Shown: in pieces, positions 15,893 to 27,204 of the stretch
How the letters are laid out: each line of letters opens with the position of its first letter
How positions within the stretch are numbered: position 1 is the stretch's first letter
From: Melioribacter roseus
GTDB taxonomy: Bacteria > Bacteroidota > Ignavibacteria > Ignavibacteriales > Melioribacteraceae
NCBI GenBank assembly: GCA_020722085.1
Contig: DYLN01000018.1
Coordinates: 1 to 39,948, forward strand
Direction: 5' to 3'
Length of the DNA: 39,948 bases
The notes under the pieces: model-generated
What the model was told of the DNA's origin: nothing
What the model saw: the letters and a program-made list of their open reading frames with translations, nothing else
Databases searched by the model: none
Made by a program: the position numbers and the translations under genes

Positions 15893-17410
15893 TCAGTGTT
15901 TAAAGTTACGAATTCCGGTTAGTACCATTGAAATATTTCGTTCTTCTGCCGCATTAATTACTTCTTTATCTTTAACAGAACCCCCCGGTTGAATTATTGC
16001 TGTAATTCCGTTTGCTGCAATCTCGAGCACGCCGTCAGGAAAAGGGAAAAAAGCGTCTGAAGCAGCAACTGCATTTTTCAAATCGTGTCCAAATTGTTTA
16101 GCCTTCATAGCAGCAATTTTTGCAGAATCTACCCTCGACATTTGTCCTGCTCCAACGCCCAATGTTTTTCCATCCTTAGCGTAAATAATAGCGTTAGATT
16201 TTGTGTGTTTGCAAACAGTCCAGGCAAACATAAGATCTTTAATTTCAGCTTCGGATAAACTTCTTTTAGTTACCAGATTCATCATCTCTTTTGTTATAAT
16301 CGAATTATCTTTGTCCTGAACAATTAAGCCGCCCGGAATATTTTTTATCATCCGTTCGGATTTATCCGGTGCCCTTAATATTTTTATCAATCGTCTATTT
16401 TTCTTTGTCATTAAAATCTGCAAAGCTTTTTCAGAAAAAGAAGGCGCACAAATAATTTCTAGGAATATTTCATTTAATTTATTGGCAGTCAATTCATTTA
16501 CTTCCGAATTAAATGCAACTATTCCTCCAAAAGCAGAAACCGGATCGCACAATAAGGCTTTTTCATAAGCTTCCAATATCGAATTTGCTACCGCAGCACC
16601 GCATGGATTTGTATGTTTAATTATTGCGCATGAATTTTTCGGAAGGTCATTTATCAGCTCCACTGCTGCAAGAAGGTCAATTATATTGTTATACGAAATT
16701 TCTTTCCCGTGAAGAATTTCGAAATAGCTGTTGAAATTTCCATAAAGGTAGGCTTTCTGATGAGGATTTTCTCCATATCTAAGTTCACCGGCTAAGGAAT
16801 AATTCAATCTAATATTTTTCTGTGGAAGGTTAAATTCCTTTTCAAAATAATTTGCTATTAGGGTGTCGTAAAACGAAGTGTAAGCAAAAGCCTCGGCAGC
16901 CAATTTTCTTCGTGTCTGCTCACTTATACCGCCATTGGACAATTCTTCAATAAAACTCTCATACTGATTTGGATTGGTCAACACAGAGACAGCCCTATAA
17001 TTTTTAGCCCCCGCCCTAATGAGGCTTGGTCCCCCGATGTCAATATTTTCAATTTTTTCTTCGAGAGAAATATCATCCCTTTCAACTATTTGAGGGAAAG
17101 GATAAAGATTAACGCAAACGACATCTATTGGAACGATATTGTTTTCATCGGCTTGTTTTAGATCAGAGGGATTATTCCGGCGCATTAGGATACCCCCGAA
17201 GATTTTGGGATGAAGTGTCTTTACCCTGCCGGAAAAAATTTCCGGTGAATCAGTAAAATTTACCACTTCTGTACATGGGATATTATTTTCCAAAAGTAAG
17301 CGGGCTGTTTTGCCGGTAGCCAGAATTTCGTATTTATATTTCAAAAGTGCTTGTGCAAACTCAACAACTTTGGTTTTATCCGAAACACTGATTAAAGCAT
17401 ATTTTTTCAA
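15893..17410 (-). CDS. purH: Bifunctional AICAR transformylase/IMP cyclohydrolase
   Basis: This 505-residue two-domain enzyme performs the last two steps of IMP synthesis. The N-terminal cyclohydrolase domain (about 1-190) begins YALISVSDKTKVVEFAQAL and carries GRVKTLHPKIFGGIL and NIDIGGPSLIRAGAKN. The C-terminal formyltransferase domain has the Lys-His pair in IKHTNPCGAA, then DPVSAFGGIVAFN and DAFFPFPDGVLEIA, and ends VLTGIRNFKH. The only in-frame initiator at the family start is TTG at 17410; the ATG six bases earlier runs straight into a stop and is out of frame. It lies 14 nt after purN. Purine genes placed directly before mreB are part of the unusual nucleotide/elongasome cluster. Confidence 0.96.
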   Translation of the reverse strand: MKKYALISVSDKTKVVEFAQALLKYKYEILATGKTARLLLENNIPCTEVVNFTDSPEIFSGRVKTLHPKIFGGILMRRNNPSDLKQADENNIVPIDVVCVNLYPFPQIVERDDISLEEKIENIDIGGPSLIRAGAKNYRAVSVLTNPNQYESFIEELSNGGISEQTRRKLAAEAFAYTSFYDTLIANYFEKEFNLPQKNIRLNYSLAGELRYGENPHQKAYLYGNFNSYFEILHGKEISYNNIIDLLAAVELINDLPKNSCAIIKHTNPCGAAVANSILEAYEKALLCDPVSAFGGIVAFNSEVNELTANKLNEIFLEIICAPSFSEKALQILMTKKNRRLIKILRAPDKSERMIKNIPGGLIVQDKDNSIITKEMMNLVTKRSLSEAEIKDLMFAWTVCKHTKSNAIIYAKDGKTLGVGAGQMSRVDSAKIAAMKAKQFGHDLKNAVAASDAFFPFPDGVLEIAANGITAIIQPGGSVKDKEVINAAEERNISMVLTGIRNFKH

Positions 17411-17424
17411 TCCATCCGTCCCCG

Positions 17425-18033
17425 TTATTCAATTAATATTTTATCATCGATTATTTTTATTTTATTTTCAGAGAATTTCAAAACAACATAGGGCAAAATC
17501 TCGTGCTCTATCTTCAACACTTTAGCAGCAATTTCCTCAGGGCTGCCGGCATCGGAAATATCTACCTTTTTTTGATAAATTATTCTGCCGTGGTCGTAAA
17601 TCTTATCTACAAAATGAATTGTAGCTCCCGAAACCTTCGAACCGGATTTCCAAACAGCGTTATGAACATTCATCCCGTACATACCTGCTCCGCCAAAGGA
17701 GGGAAGCAAAGCAGGATGAATATTTATTATTTTATTTTCAAAATGGTCTATAAAATTATCGGGAATTTTTTTTAAAAATCCAGCCAGGACAATTAAATTT
17801 ACTTTTAATTCTGCAAGCCTATCTGCCAGTTGGTTGTAATTAACAAAACCGGTTTTTTCTTTTTCACTAATAAAAAATACGTCTATATTTTTTTGCTTTG
17901 CGAATTCTATTGCGGGACAATCGGGTTTATTGGATACTACGGCAACAATTTTTGCTTTATTATCCGGCACCGAATTATAAATCGATACAAGATTCGAACC
18001 CCTTCCCGAAACAAACACAGCCAATCTCAGCAT
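17425..18033 (-). CDS. purN: Phosphoribosylglycinamide formyltransferase
   Basis: This 202-residue folate-dependent enzyme formylates GAR in purine synthesis. The N-terminus LAVFVSGRGSNL is the phosphate-binding GxGSN loop. The catalytic region shows NIHPALLPSFGGAGMYG, containing the invariant Asn and His, followed by VSGATIHFVD and YDHGRIIYQK with the catalytic Asp. The frame can be extended to a TTG at 18051, but the ATG at 18033 gives the normal family start, so it is used. It lies 79 nt after the TPR gene and 14 nt before purH. The length agrees with PurN of about 200 residues. Confidence 0.95.
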   Translation of the reverse strand: MLRLAVFVSGRGSNLVSIYNSVPDNKAKIVAVVSNKPDCPAIEFAKQKNIDVFFISEKEKTGFVNYNQLADRLAELKVNLIVLAGFLKKIPDNFIDHFENKIINIHPALLPSFGGAGMYGMNVHNAVWKSGSKVSGATIHFVDKIYDHGRIIYQKKVDISDAGSPEEIAAKVLKIEHEILPYVVLKFSENKIKIIDDKILIE

Positions 18034-18112
18034 AAACAAATTTTCCGACAAAAATTATCGAAATATGCCTAAATTATCAATAAAAACAACATACGAGAAG
18101 AATATTCCCCCT

Positions 18113-21246
<3,134 letters not shown>

Positions 21247-21382
21247 TTAAAATTAAGAGTGGATTAAAAATTTGTTTACGAAAAATAAGAAAAAAAGTTG
21301 ATTTGTCTACTTAAGTTTTTCTGCTTTTTAAAATTTTTTCAGAGCTTGGAAACAAACTGAAGGCATGCGAAGATATCTTCCA

Positions 21383-24300
21383 TTAAATTTCCGACAGGTT
21401 TTTCACCAAGCCGGAGTATTTCTTTTCAATTTTAAAACCAAAACGGTAGAAATATTCCGGTCTAAAATAACCTGTAGTAAGTGATTTATAACCGTCGTTT
21501 TTCAGCCTTTTGATAAGTTCAGTCATTAACCCTTCGCTTACACCTTTTCTTCTATACATATTAGAAACAACTATCTTTTCCATGTGTACTGTATTTTCGT
21601 CTATCTGAAGGTAGAAAAGACCGCCGATTATAAATCCTCTCTCAGAAAGAGCAACCAGAAACTGGTGTTCAGGTCTGAAATTAACTATTAAATTTGCTTC
21701 GATAAAGAGTTGGTGAAGCCGAGAAATTTCTTTTGGAGAAATTGGTTTTCTTACTAAAAAAATATTTCCGTCGTAGTCGGCTAACTGAACAACAAGGTTC
21801 GACTGCTCTGAGCCTTCAGATTTCACTTTTATGATAACTGCAGAATCGGTCGGTTTAAGAAATGGATAGGTTAACCGCGTTAAGAAAAAGTTTTCTTTAT
21901 CAGATAAATTGAATTTAGCATGTAGATCCGTTAAAAGCGATGTAGCTTCATCTTTTGTAATCTCATGAAATTTCTGACGTTTCATAATATCAAATAATGC
22001 GTTCCGAAAAGTCGGGTCAGAATCATTAAATACTGTTTCAAGGAAAAATCTGATTCTTGTTTCCGGGAAATGTTTTTCAAGCTCAGGCAAAAAGTAAGTC
22101 TCATATAAGTCGTATAGCATTGTAGCCTGTGCACTTATATCGGCATCTTTGTTTAATGCAAACCACCGATTGAATCGTTTAATCGAAAAAAATAACTGCT
22201 TAGGAATATAACCGTAATTTTCAACCTGTTCTATAAATTTGCTCAATTCTTTTTCAAGTTCTTCCAGTTGAGGATTTATTGTGTCGCTGATAATTTCCTT
22301 TTTGAGTAAACGAAGCAATTTTAATCCATTGCTTTCTCCTTCTGCATTTAATAAGCCAGAAAAGATATAATTCCACGCGGATTTTGATTTGAGCAAAGGA
22401 AATTCTTTCTCTGTTAAAAGTACAAATCCAGTATAAAAACTTGTCAAAAAATCAATTAGTGATTTAAATTCTCCTCTTTCAGAAAAAGAAACTATCCTTG
22501 TTCCTGTTTGATAATCATGGGGAGGAATAATAAAATTATCTGCTTTAGGGTCGGTAAGCTGAAGTTTATATCCGGTCAATTTCCAGAAATTGCAGTAAGC
22601 AGCAGCGGCATTCCATATAAAAAACTGCCATAGCAGTGAAAGTTTTACGCTGCTTGTTTCATCTTTTTTTCTTAACTCTTTTTGAATATATTTTTTTACT
22701 GTATCGCCGGGTACAAACTTACCGGTCCACATATCGTAATGCTCCCAGTAGCCGCCGAAGTCTTCAAAAAATTCATTAGTAAAATGACCACTGCCAGCAA
22801 GTATTAGCCAGTTGATTTCTTCCAGAATATTTTCCTTAGATAATTTCTTATTTATGTTAAGCACAAATTCAAAGCCGCCGTAAAATCTTGTCTGAACAGA
22901 AACCCGGTAAACGGATTTATCATGGTAGCTCCTTAAGTGGCTTATCCAGATTCCGCGTGGGAAAATATCATCAAGACGGACAAGTTTCCCGTGAGAAAAA
23001 ATAAATATTGCTTCCCGAAGAAGCGCGGTTTCGATAAGAGCCTCGGTAATTATTCCTCTATCGCCGACGTCAATGTTTTCATCATAAGTAATAACGTCAC
23101 CCCATGTGTATTCATATCCGGTCTCGGCATCAACGGCAATTTTTTGATTGGGACCAAGCCATTCTCTAAAGCTGTCTCTTAATTTTAAGCGACTGTTCAG
23201 CGCCAATAAAGATAATTCATCCCAGTCTTTACGAATCTGATACTTTACATAAATTTGTCTTATTCTTTGATAGGAAGCTGGATGATTCGTTCCATAAATT
23301 TTCAATAAATCAAATAATCCTGGCACATAAGTATTTTTTAATGGATAAACTACTTCGACGGTTTTATCATCTATGAGATTTTCAATAATCGATATAAGAT
23401 CAAAATCACGCGTGCATTTAACAACATTCTCTATTACATTATCATTCAGTAAGTCATTATCATAATTAAGATAGTTTTTAAAGAGGACTGTCAAATTAAG
23501 ACTATTTTGGGCGGCGAAAGAAACAATGAACATTTCTCTTCTTAATTCAATCGATTTACAGAGACTAGGTCTCAACAGGATATCAAGTGTTAATCTATAA
23601 ATCGAAAGTGAAGGATCGTGTAAGATGTTTGAAATATAGTTCAACGCTAATTTGCTTTCTTGAGAATCTGATTGAAGTACAAGAACGGCAAGACTCAATC
23701 CGCGCAAAGAATATTCGCCAGAAAAAGAAATTTTCTTGAATGAATTTATGAGGGATGAACAATCAATTCTTTCACTGGCTGCAGAATAGAAGTAAATATT
23801 TTTATCGGGATTATTCTGTCTAACCCATTCAAGTACTGCACTGCCGGTAAACTGAAATATTTCATAATTGCCGAGCCACAAAAGCGGATTCGTAAATATT
23901 GACTGCAAATCTATATGATCTGTATTAACCAAATAATTAAAACTTCCTATCTTTATAATATTATCATTCTTCTTTTCTATCGATAAAGACAAGTTTAATT
24001 TAGGAATAACAAGAAAAGAACCATTTGATGATACCTCCCTGCTTAAACTTCCCTTCTCACGCAAAAACCAGTTTGGCATCCAAACTTCCAAACCGTTTAT
24101 TTGAATTTGAGTATGAGGCTTAACATACATCTGCTCAATAAGATGTTGAAAATTTTTTTCGATGATGCGTCTTTTATAAGTTCCTTTCGGAGTCAACTCA
24201 TCGTATTGAGAAGAAAACGGTCTGTCGGTCAAACGAAAATCAACTATTCTTTCGAACGGTGAAAGAAATTTATTGACTGATACTACAGTTGAAGCAAAAT

Positions 24301-26158
24301 ATTCTTGCTTTTGCTGTAAAGTCATCTCTGCAAGTACAGTTTCTTCAAATTCCTTTTTGGGGTTTATAAGAATTGTATTGAACGGTTTGTGATCCCCTAC
24401 TAAAAAAACTTGATTAATGAATCCAAAATCTCTAAAAAGATTCTCTATTTTCTGGGGTGCAATTGTTTCGCCCTTAATATTCTTGTATATCTCTTTTTTT
24501 CTATCAACAATTTCAATAAAGCCATTAGAGTCCATTTTCATTACATCGCCTGTATGAAACCAGCCCTCTTCATCAAAGGTAGTATTTTTATCTTCGTCAA
24601 AATAACCAAGCATCACATAAGGACCTTTAATTGCCAATTCCCCGTCAGACAAAACTTTGATTTCGATTCCTGGAAGGGCACAGCCTAAAGAATCATGCAT
24701 ATATTTGCCAGGAGGTGTCATTGTTATTCCGCCGGTTGCTTCAGTCATTCCAAAACCACTCATCAATTCAACACCATATCTTTGAAAGAACTGAAAAATT
24801 TCGGAGGGCAGATAGCCGGCAGCCGATAATCCCCATTTTAACTTCTCACCGGTGACTGCCTCTATAACAGATTTAATTTTAGTTTCCTCTTCGGTTTCAA
24901 TGTTAATTTTAGATGAAATAAGCTCATAAAGCTGCATCCATTTCTTGGGCACGCTTATAAATATTGTCGGCTTAAATATCCGCATGTTTTCAGTCATCGT
25001 TTCAACAGAAGGGTTCTCCATAAAACAATATTCAGTCCCCCAGAAAATAGAACCAAGCATTTCAAAGTATCTGCCGAATGTATGATACAAAGGAAGGTAT
25101 GCTAAAAATCTGTCGGACTCTCCTATTTCGGGTATTGCCATGGCTCGGCAGAATCTTTTATAGACAATATTTAATTGTGAAAACATAATCCCTTTCGGGT
25201 CACCAGTGGTTCCGGATGTATACATTATTGTTGCAAGAGAATCTATTTTAATTCTGGCTCTGAATTCATTCTGATCTTTTTCGGATGTACGAGCAGCAAG
25301 AAGTTTAAAATCATCAAAAGAAGTAATCCAATCGCCCGCAGCTATTCCTTTAACAAGGATTATTTTCTTTAAATATTTCAATTCATCTTTTATTGAACGG
25401 ATTTTTATCAGTTCTTTTTCATCGTAAATAAATAAGACTGAAGCTTTGGTTTGGTTTAATATGTAAGATACATGGCTGGGGACAGAATTAGCGGGAATCA
25501 TAACATTAACAATGCCGGTTGATAAACATGCAAGGTCTAGCAGAGCTGTTTCGAGCGAGTTGTCCAGCAAAAAAACAACAAATTTATTTTCTTCTTTATA
25601 TACAAGCGAGCACAATGATTTTGAATAAATCTCAACAATTGATTTTACGTCAACCCATTTGAATTCCCTGATACTACCGTTATCAATTAATTTAAATAAG
25701 ATTTTATTACCGTAGTCTTTTACTCTTTGGTTAAAGAGCTTTTCTACGGTAAAATTGGAATGAACTATTAAATCGAGTATTAGCTTTTCCCACTTTTTCT
25801 CTCCGTAAATTCTTGTTAAGAAGCCTGGCAGTCTAAACAAATCAAGATAATCATAAATAATCTGATTTATAGTTTCGGATTGGCTCGTGCTCAGTAAGTA
25901 TCGACCAAAGTTAAAATAAATTTCCTTGTTAATTTCCGAAGAAAATATTTTGTAAAAATTCGAGGGGAATAAGTTCAGAAATATTTGGGAGATTTTTGGG
26001 GGAATTTCTTTTACTGCAAATGAGTTTGTATTTATAATTTCATTAAGGCATTCATCAAAAAGTTGGGTTAATTCCTTTGTTTCTTCTTCAGAAACCGAGC
26101 CTTTTCCGGCTAAAAGTGTTGAAATAATCTGTGAAAGTTTTTCCGTGAGGTTATTCAT
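21383..26158 (-). CDS. Giant multidomain protein: AMP-forming ligase-like domain, unassigned middle, C-terminal GNAT
   Basis: This 1591-residue protein is unlike standard acyl-CoA ligases of 500-600. Residues 1-130 are helical and unassigned. An ANL adenylation domain spans about 135-680, with YTSGTTGDPKG (about 313-323), GFGMTEATGG (468-477), GWFHTGD (532-538) and DRKKE (552-556). The A10 segment LTPKGTYKRR (655-664) appears to have Thr660 where a catalytic Lys is expected. Residues 690-1430 match nothing I recognise; they include a helical stretch at about 800-990, DPKADN (1203-1208), which resembles the D-x-K-x-x-N of kinases, and more helices. The last 120 residues form a GNAT acetyltransferase with RRKGVSEG (1536-1543) and YFYRFGF. 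It starts 2 nt after the lytic transglycosylase stop. No signal peptide or anchor is visible. It may be acyl-group or acetyl-group transfer machinery; the substrate is unknown. Confidence 0.85.
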   Translation of the reverse strand: MNNLTEKLSQIISTLLAGKGSVSEEETKELTQLFDECLNEIINTNSFAVKEIPPKISQIFLNLFPSNFYKIFSSEINKEIYFNFGRYLLSTSQSETINQIIYDYLDLFRLPGFLTRIYGEKKWEKLILDLIVHSNFTVEKLFNQRVKDYGNKILFKLIDNGSIREFKWVDVKSIVEIYSKSLCSLVYKEENKFVVFLLDNSLETALLDLACLSTGIVNVMIPANSVPSHVSYILNQTKASVLFIYDEKELIKIRSIKDELKYLKKIILVKGIAAGDWITSFDDFKLLAARTSEKDQNEFRARIKIDSLATIMYTSGTTGDPKGIMFSQLNIVYKRFCRAMAIPEIGESDRFLAYLPLYHTFGRYFEMLGSIFWGTEYCFMENPSVETMTENMRIFKPTIFISVPKKWMQLYELISSKINIETEEETKIKSVIEAVTGEKLKWGLSAAGYLPSEIFQFFQRYGVELMSGFGMTEATGGITMTPPGKYMHDSLGCALPGIEIKVLSDGELAIKGPYVMLGYFDEDKNTTFDEEGWFHTGDVMKMDSNGFIEIVDRKKEIYKNIKGETIAPQKIENLFRDFGFINQVFLVGDHKPFNTILINPKKEFEETVLAEMTLQQKQEYFASTVVSVNKFLSPFERIVDFRLTDRPFSSQYDELTPKGTYKRRIIEKNFQHLIEQMYVKPHTQIQINGLEVWMPNWFLREKGSLSREVSSNGSFLVIPKLNLSLSIEKKNDNIIKIGSFNYLVNTDHIDLQSIFTNPLLWLGNYEIFQFTGSAVLEWVRQNNPDKNIYFYSAASERIDCSSLINSFKKISFSGEYSLRGLSLAVLVLQSDSQESKLALNYISNILHDPSLSIYRLTLDILLRPSLCKSIELRREMFIVSFAAQNSLNLTVLFKNYLNYDNDLLNDNVIENVVKCTRDFDLISIIENLIDDKTVEVVYPLKNTYVPGLFDLLKIYGTNHPASYQRIRQIYVKYQIRKDWDELSLLALNSRLKLRDSFREWLGPNQKIAVDAETGYEYTWGDVITYDENIDVGDRGIITEALIETALLREAIFIFSHGKLVRLDDIFPRGIWISHLRSYHDKSVYRVSVQTRFYGGFEFVLNINKKLSKENILEEINWLILAGSGHFTNEFFEDFGGYWEHYDMWTGKFVPGDTVKKYIQKELRKKDETSSVKLSLLWQFFIWNAAAAYCNFWKLTGYKLQLTDPKADNFIIPPHDYQTGTRIVSFSERGEFKSLIDFLTSFYTGFVLLTEKEFPLLKSKSAWNYIFSGLLNAEGESNGLKLLRLLKKEIISDTINPQLEELEKELSKFIEQVENYGYIPKQLFFSIKRFNRWFALNKDADISAQATMLYDLYETYFLPELEKHFPETRIRFFLETVFNDSDPTFRNALFDIMKRQKFHEITKDEATSLLTDLHAKFNLSDKENFFLTRLTYPFLKPTDSAVIIKVKSEGSEQSNLVVQLADYDGNIFLVRKPISPKEISRLHQLFIEANLIVNFRPEHQFLVALSERGFIIGGLFYLQIDENTVHMEKIVVSNMYRRKGVSEGLMTELIKRLKNDGYKSLTTGYFRPEYFYRFGFKIEKKYSGLVKNLSEI

Positions 26159-26160
26159 TT

Positions 26161-27099
26161 TTAATTTGAATTTATGTTAATTGTACCGGACTTTGGAATT
26201 TTGATAAAATATTCCTGTCCTTCTTTTACCGGCAAATAATTTTCACGCAGCCATGGATTAAAATATTTCAGATACTTGTAGTTAATTCCTTTTGCTTTAG
26301 CATAATCGGCTAAATCCTCTATTGTTCTGGTGACTTTATCTTCCTTTGTCGGTATCGGTTTATAATAGTCTTCAGGCTTAAGATGATAGCCGTAGACTTC
26401 AGGATCCAGAATGATAGTCTTAAGCGCAAGAACACGAAAAATATAACGTGATGTTTCCGAATTCAAAACGAGGTCGTAGTAATTATTTGCTTTTTGTCTT
26501 TTAATTTGATTATCAAGATTTTCAAAACCAATATTAAACGAAGCTGCTGCCATAGTCCAGCTTCCGTACTTTTTATAAGCCTTGTTTAAATACTTGCATG
26601 CAGCTTCGGTAGATTTTTCAACATTATATCTTTCATCTACCTCTTTTGTAATTTCCAATCCATATTGTTTTGCCGTAGTTTCCAAAAACTGCCAGAACCC
26701 GACAGCGCCTGCAAGCGACGTTGAATTATTAAAATTACTTTCAGCAGCACAAAGATATTTAAAGTCATCCGGAATTCCGTTTGCTTTTAGGATCGGCTCG
26801 ATAACCGGAAACCATCGTGTAGATTTTTTAAGCATCTGAACGGTTGATGAATACCAGTAGAAATTTACAATTATTTCTCTTTCTACTCTTTCCTTCACTT
26901 CGATATCGTTCATCGGGACTTTCTCTCCACAAAATTCCAATTCATCTGGGACAGTCGGCATTTCTATTTTAAAATCCCCGGCACTGCTTTCTTGATTTTT
27001 TGTATCAAGCGGTTTCTCTAACAGTGCATTTATAGTTATAATAAGAATAACGGCAACGGCAGGGGAAAAAATAGTTAAAAAAATTTTGGTTCTTTTCAT
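26161..27099 (-). CDS. Membrane-anchored lytic transglycosylase (SLT/GH23, MltD-like)
   Basis: This 312-residue protein cleaves peptidoglycan glycan strands, forming 1,6-anhydro-muropeptides. An N-terminal hydrophobic segment (about residues 8-26) forms a signal anchor, so the enzyme should act in the periplasm. The catalytic SLT domain spans about 95-235, with the catalytic Glu in CAAESNF followed by AGAVGFWQFLETTAKQYGL and, further on, MAAASFNIGFENLD, the usual family motifs. The C-terminal 70 residues (TRTIEDLADYAKAKGINYKYLK to the end) look like a LysM-related wall-binding module. There is no Cys lipobox. It begins with ATG and ends 2 nt before the giant ligase-like protein, so both should share a transcript. 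The upstream gap of 105 nt after the citrate synthase terminator probably holds the promoter. Confidence 0.9.
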   Translation of the reverse strand: MKRTKIFLTIFSPAVAVILIITINALLEKPLDTKNQESSAGDFKIEMPTVPDELEFCGEKVPMNDIEVKERVEREIIVNFYWYSSTVQMLKKSTRWFPVIEPILKANGIPDDFKYLCAAESNFNNSTSLAGAVGFWQFLETTAKQYGLEITKEVDERYNVEKSTEAACKYLNKAYKKYGSWTMAAASFNIGFENLDNQIKRQKANNYYDLVLNSETSRYIFRVLALKTIILDPEVYGYHLKPEDYYKPIPTKEDKVTRTIEDLADYAKAKGINYKYLKYFNPWLRENYLPVKEGQEYFIKIPKSGTININSN

Positions 27100-27171
27100 C
27101 GGTAAATTATAATTGATTTCGGAACGCGAATAAAATAATTAAATGAATTAAAAGATACACGAGGATGTGAA

Positions 27172-27196
27172 AAGAGCCGCTGTTTAAGCGGCTCTT
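27172..27196 (-). terminator. gltA: Hairpin terminator after citrate synthase
   Basis: A perfect 9-bp inverted repeat, AAGAGCCGC at 27172-27180 and GCGGCTCTT at 27188-27196, encloses a 7-nt loop. It lies 8 nt downstream of the citrate synthase stop codon on the minus strand. Only a short T-run (TTTT) follows, so termination may be partial. It separates the hpnC-hpnD-hpnE-gltA unit from the lytic transglycosylase unit. Confidence 0.7.
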
Positions 27197-27204
27197 ATAA
27201 CGAA

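Noticed and set aside
14839-15903. Long open frames on the plus strand opposite mreB and neighbouring genes
   Set aside because: They are antisense shadows of strongly conserved genes, show low-complexity Ser/Ile/Pro-rich translations, and carry no family motif or ribosome binding site.
21369-21380. Perfect 12-bp palindrome GAAGATATCTTC just after the giant gene, as a terminator or operator
   Set aside because: It has no loop and no adjacent T-run for a terminator, and a single 12-bp palindrome in A+T-rich DNA is weak evidence for an operator.
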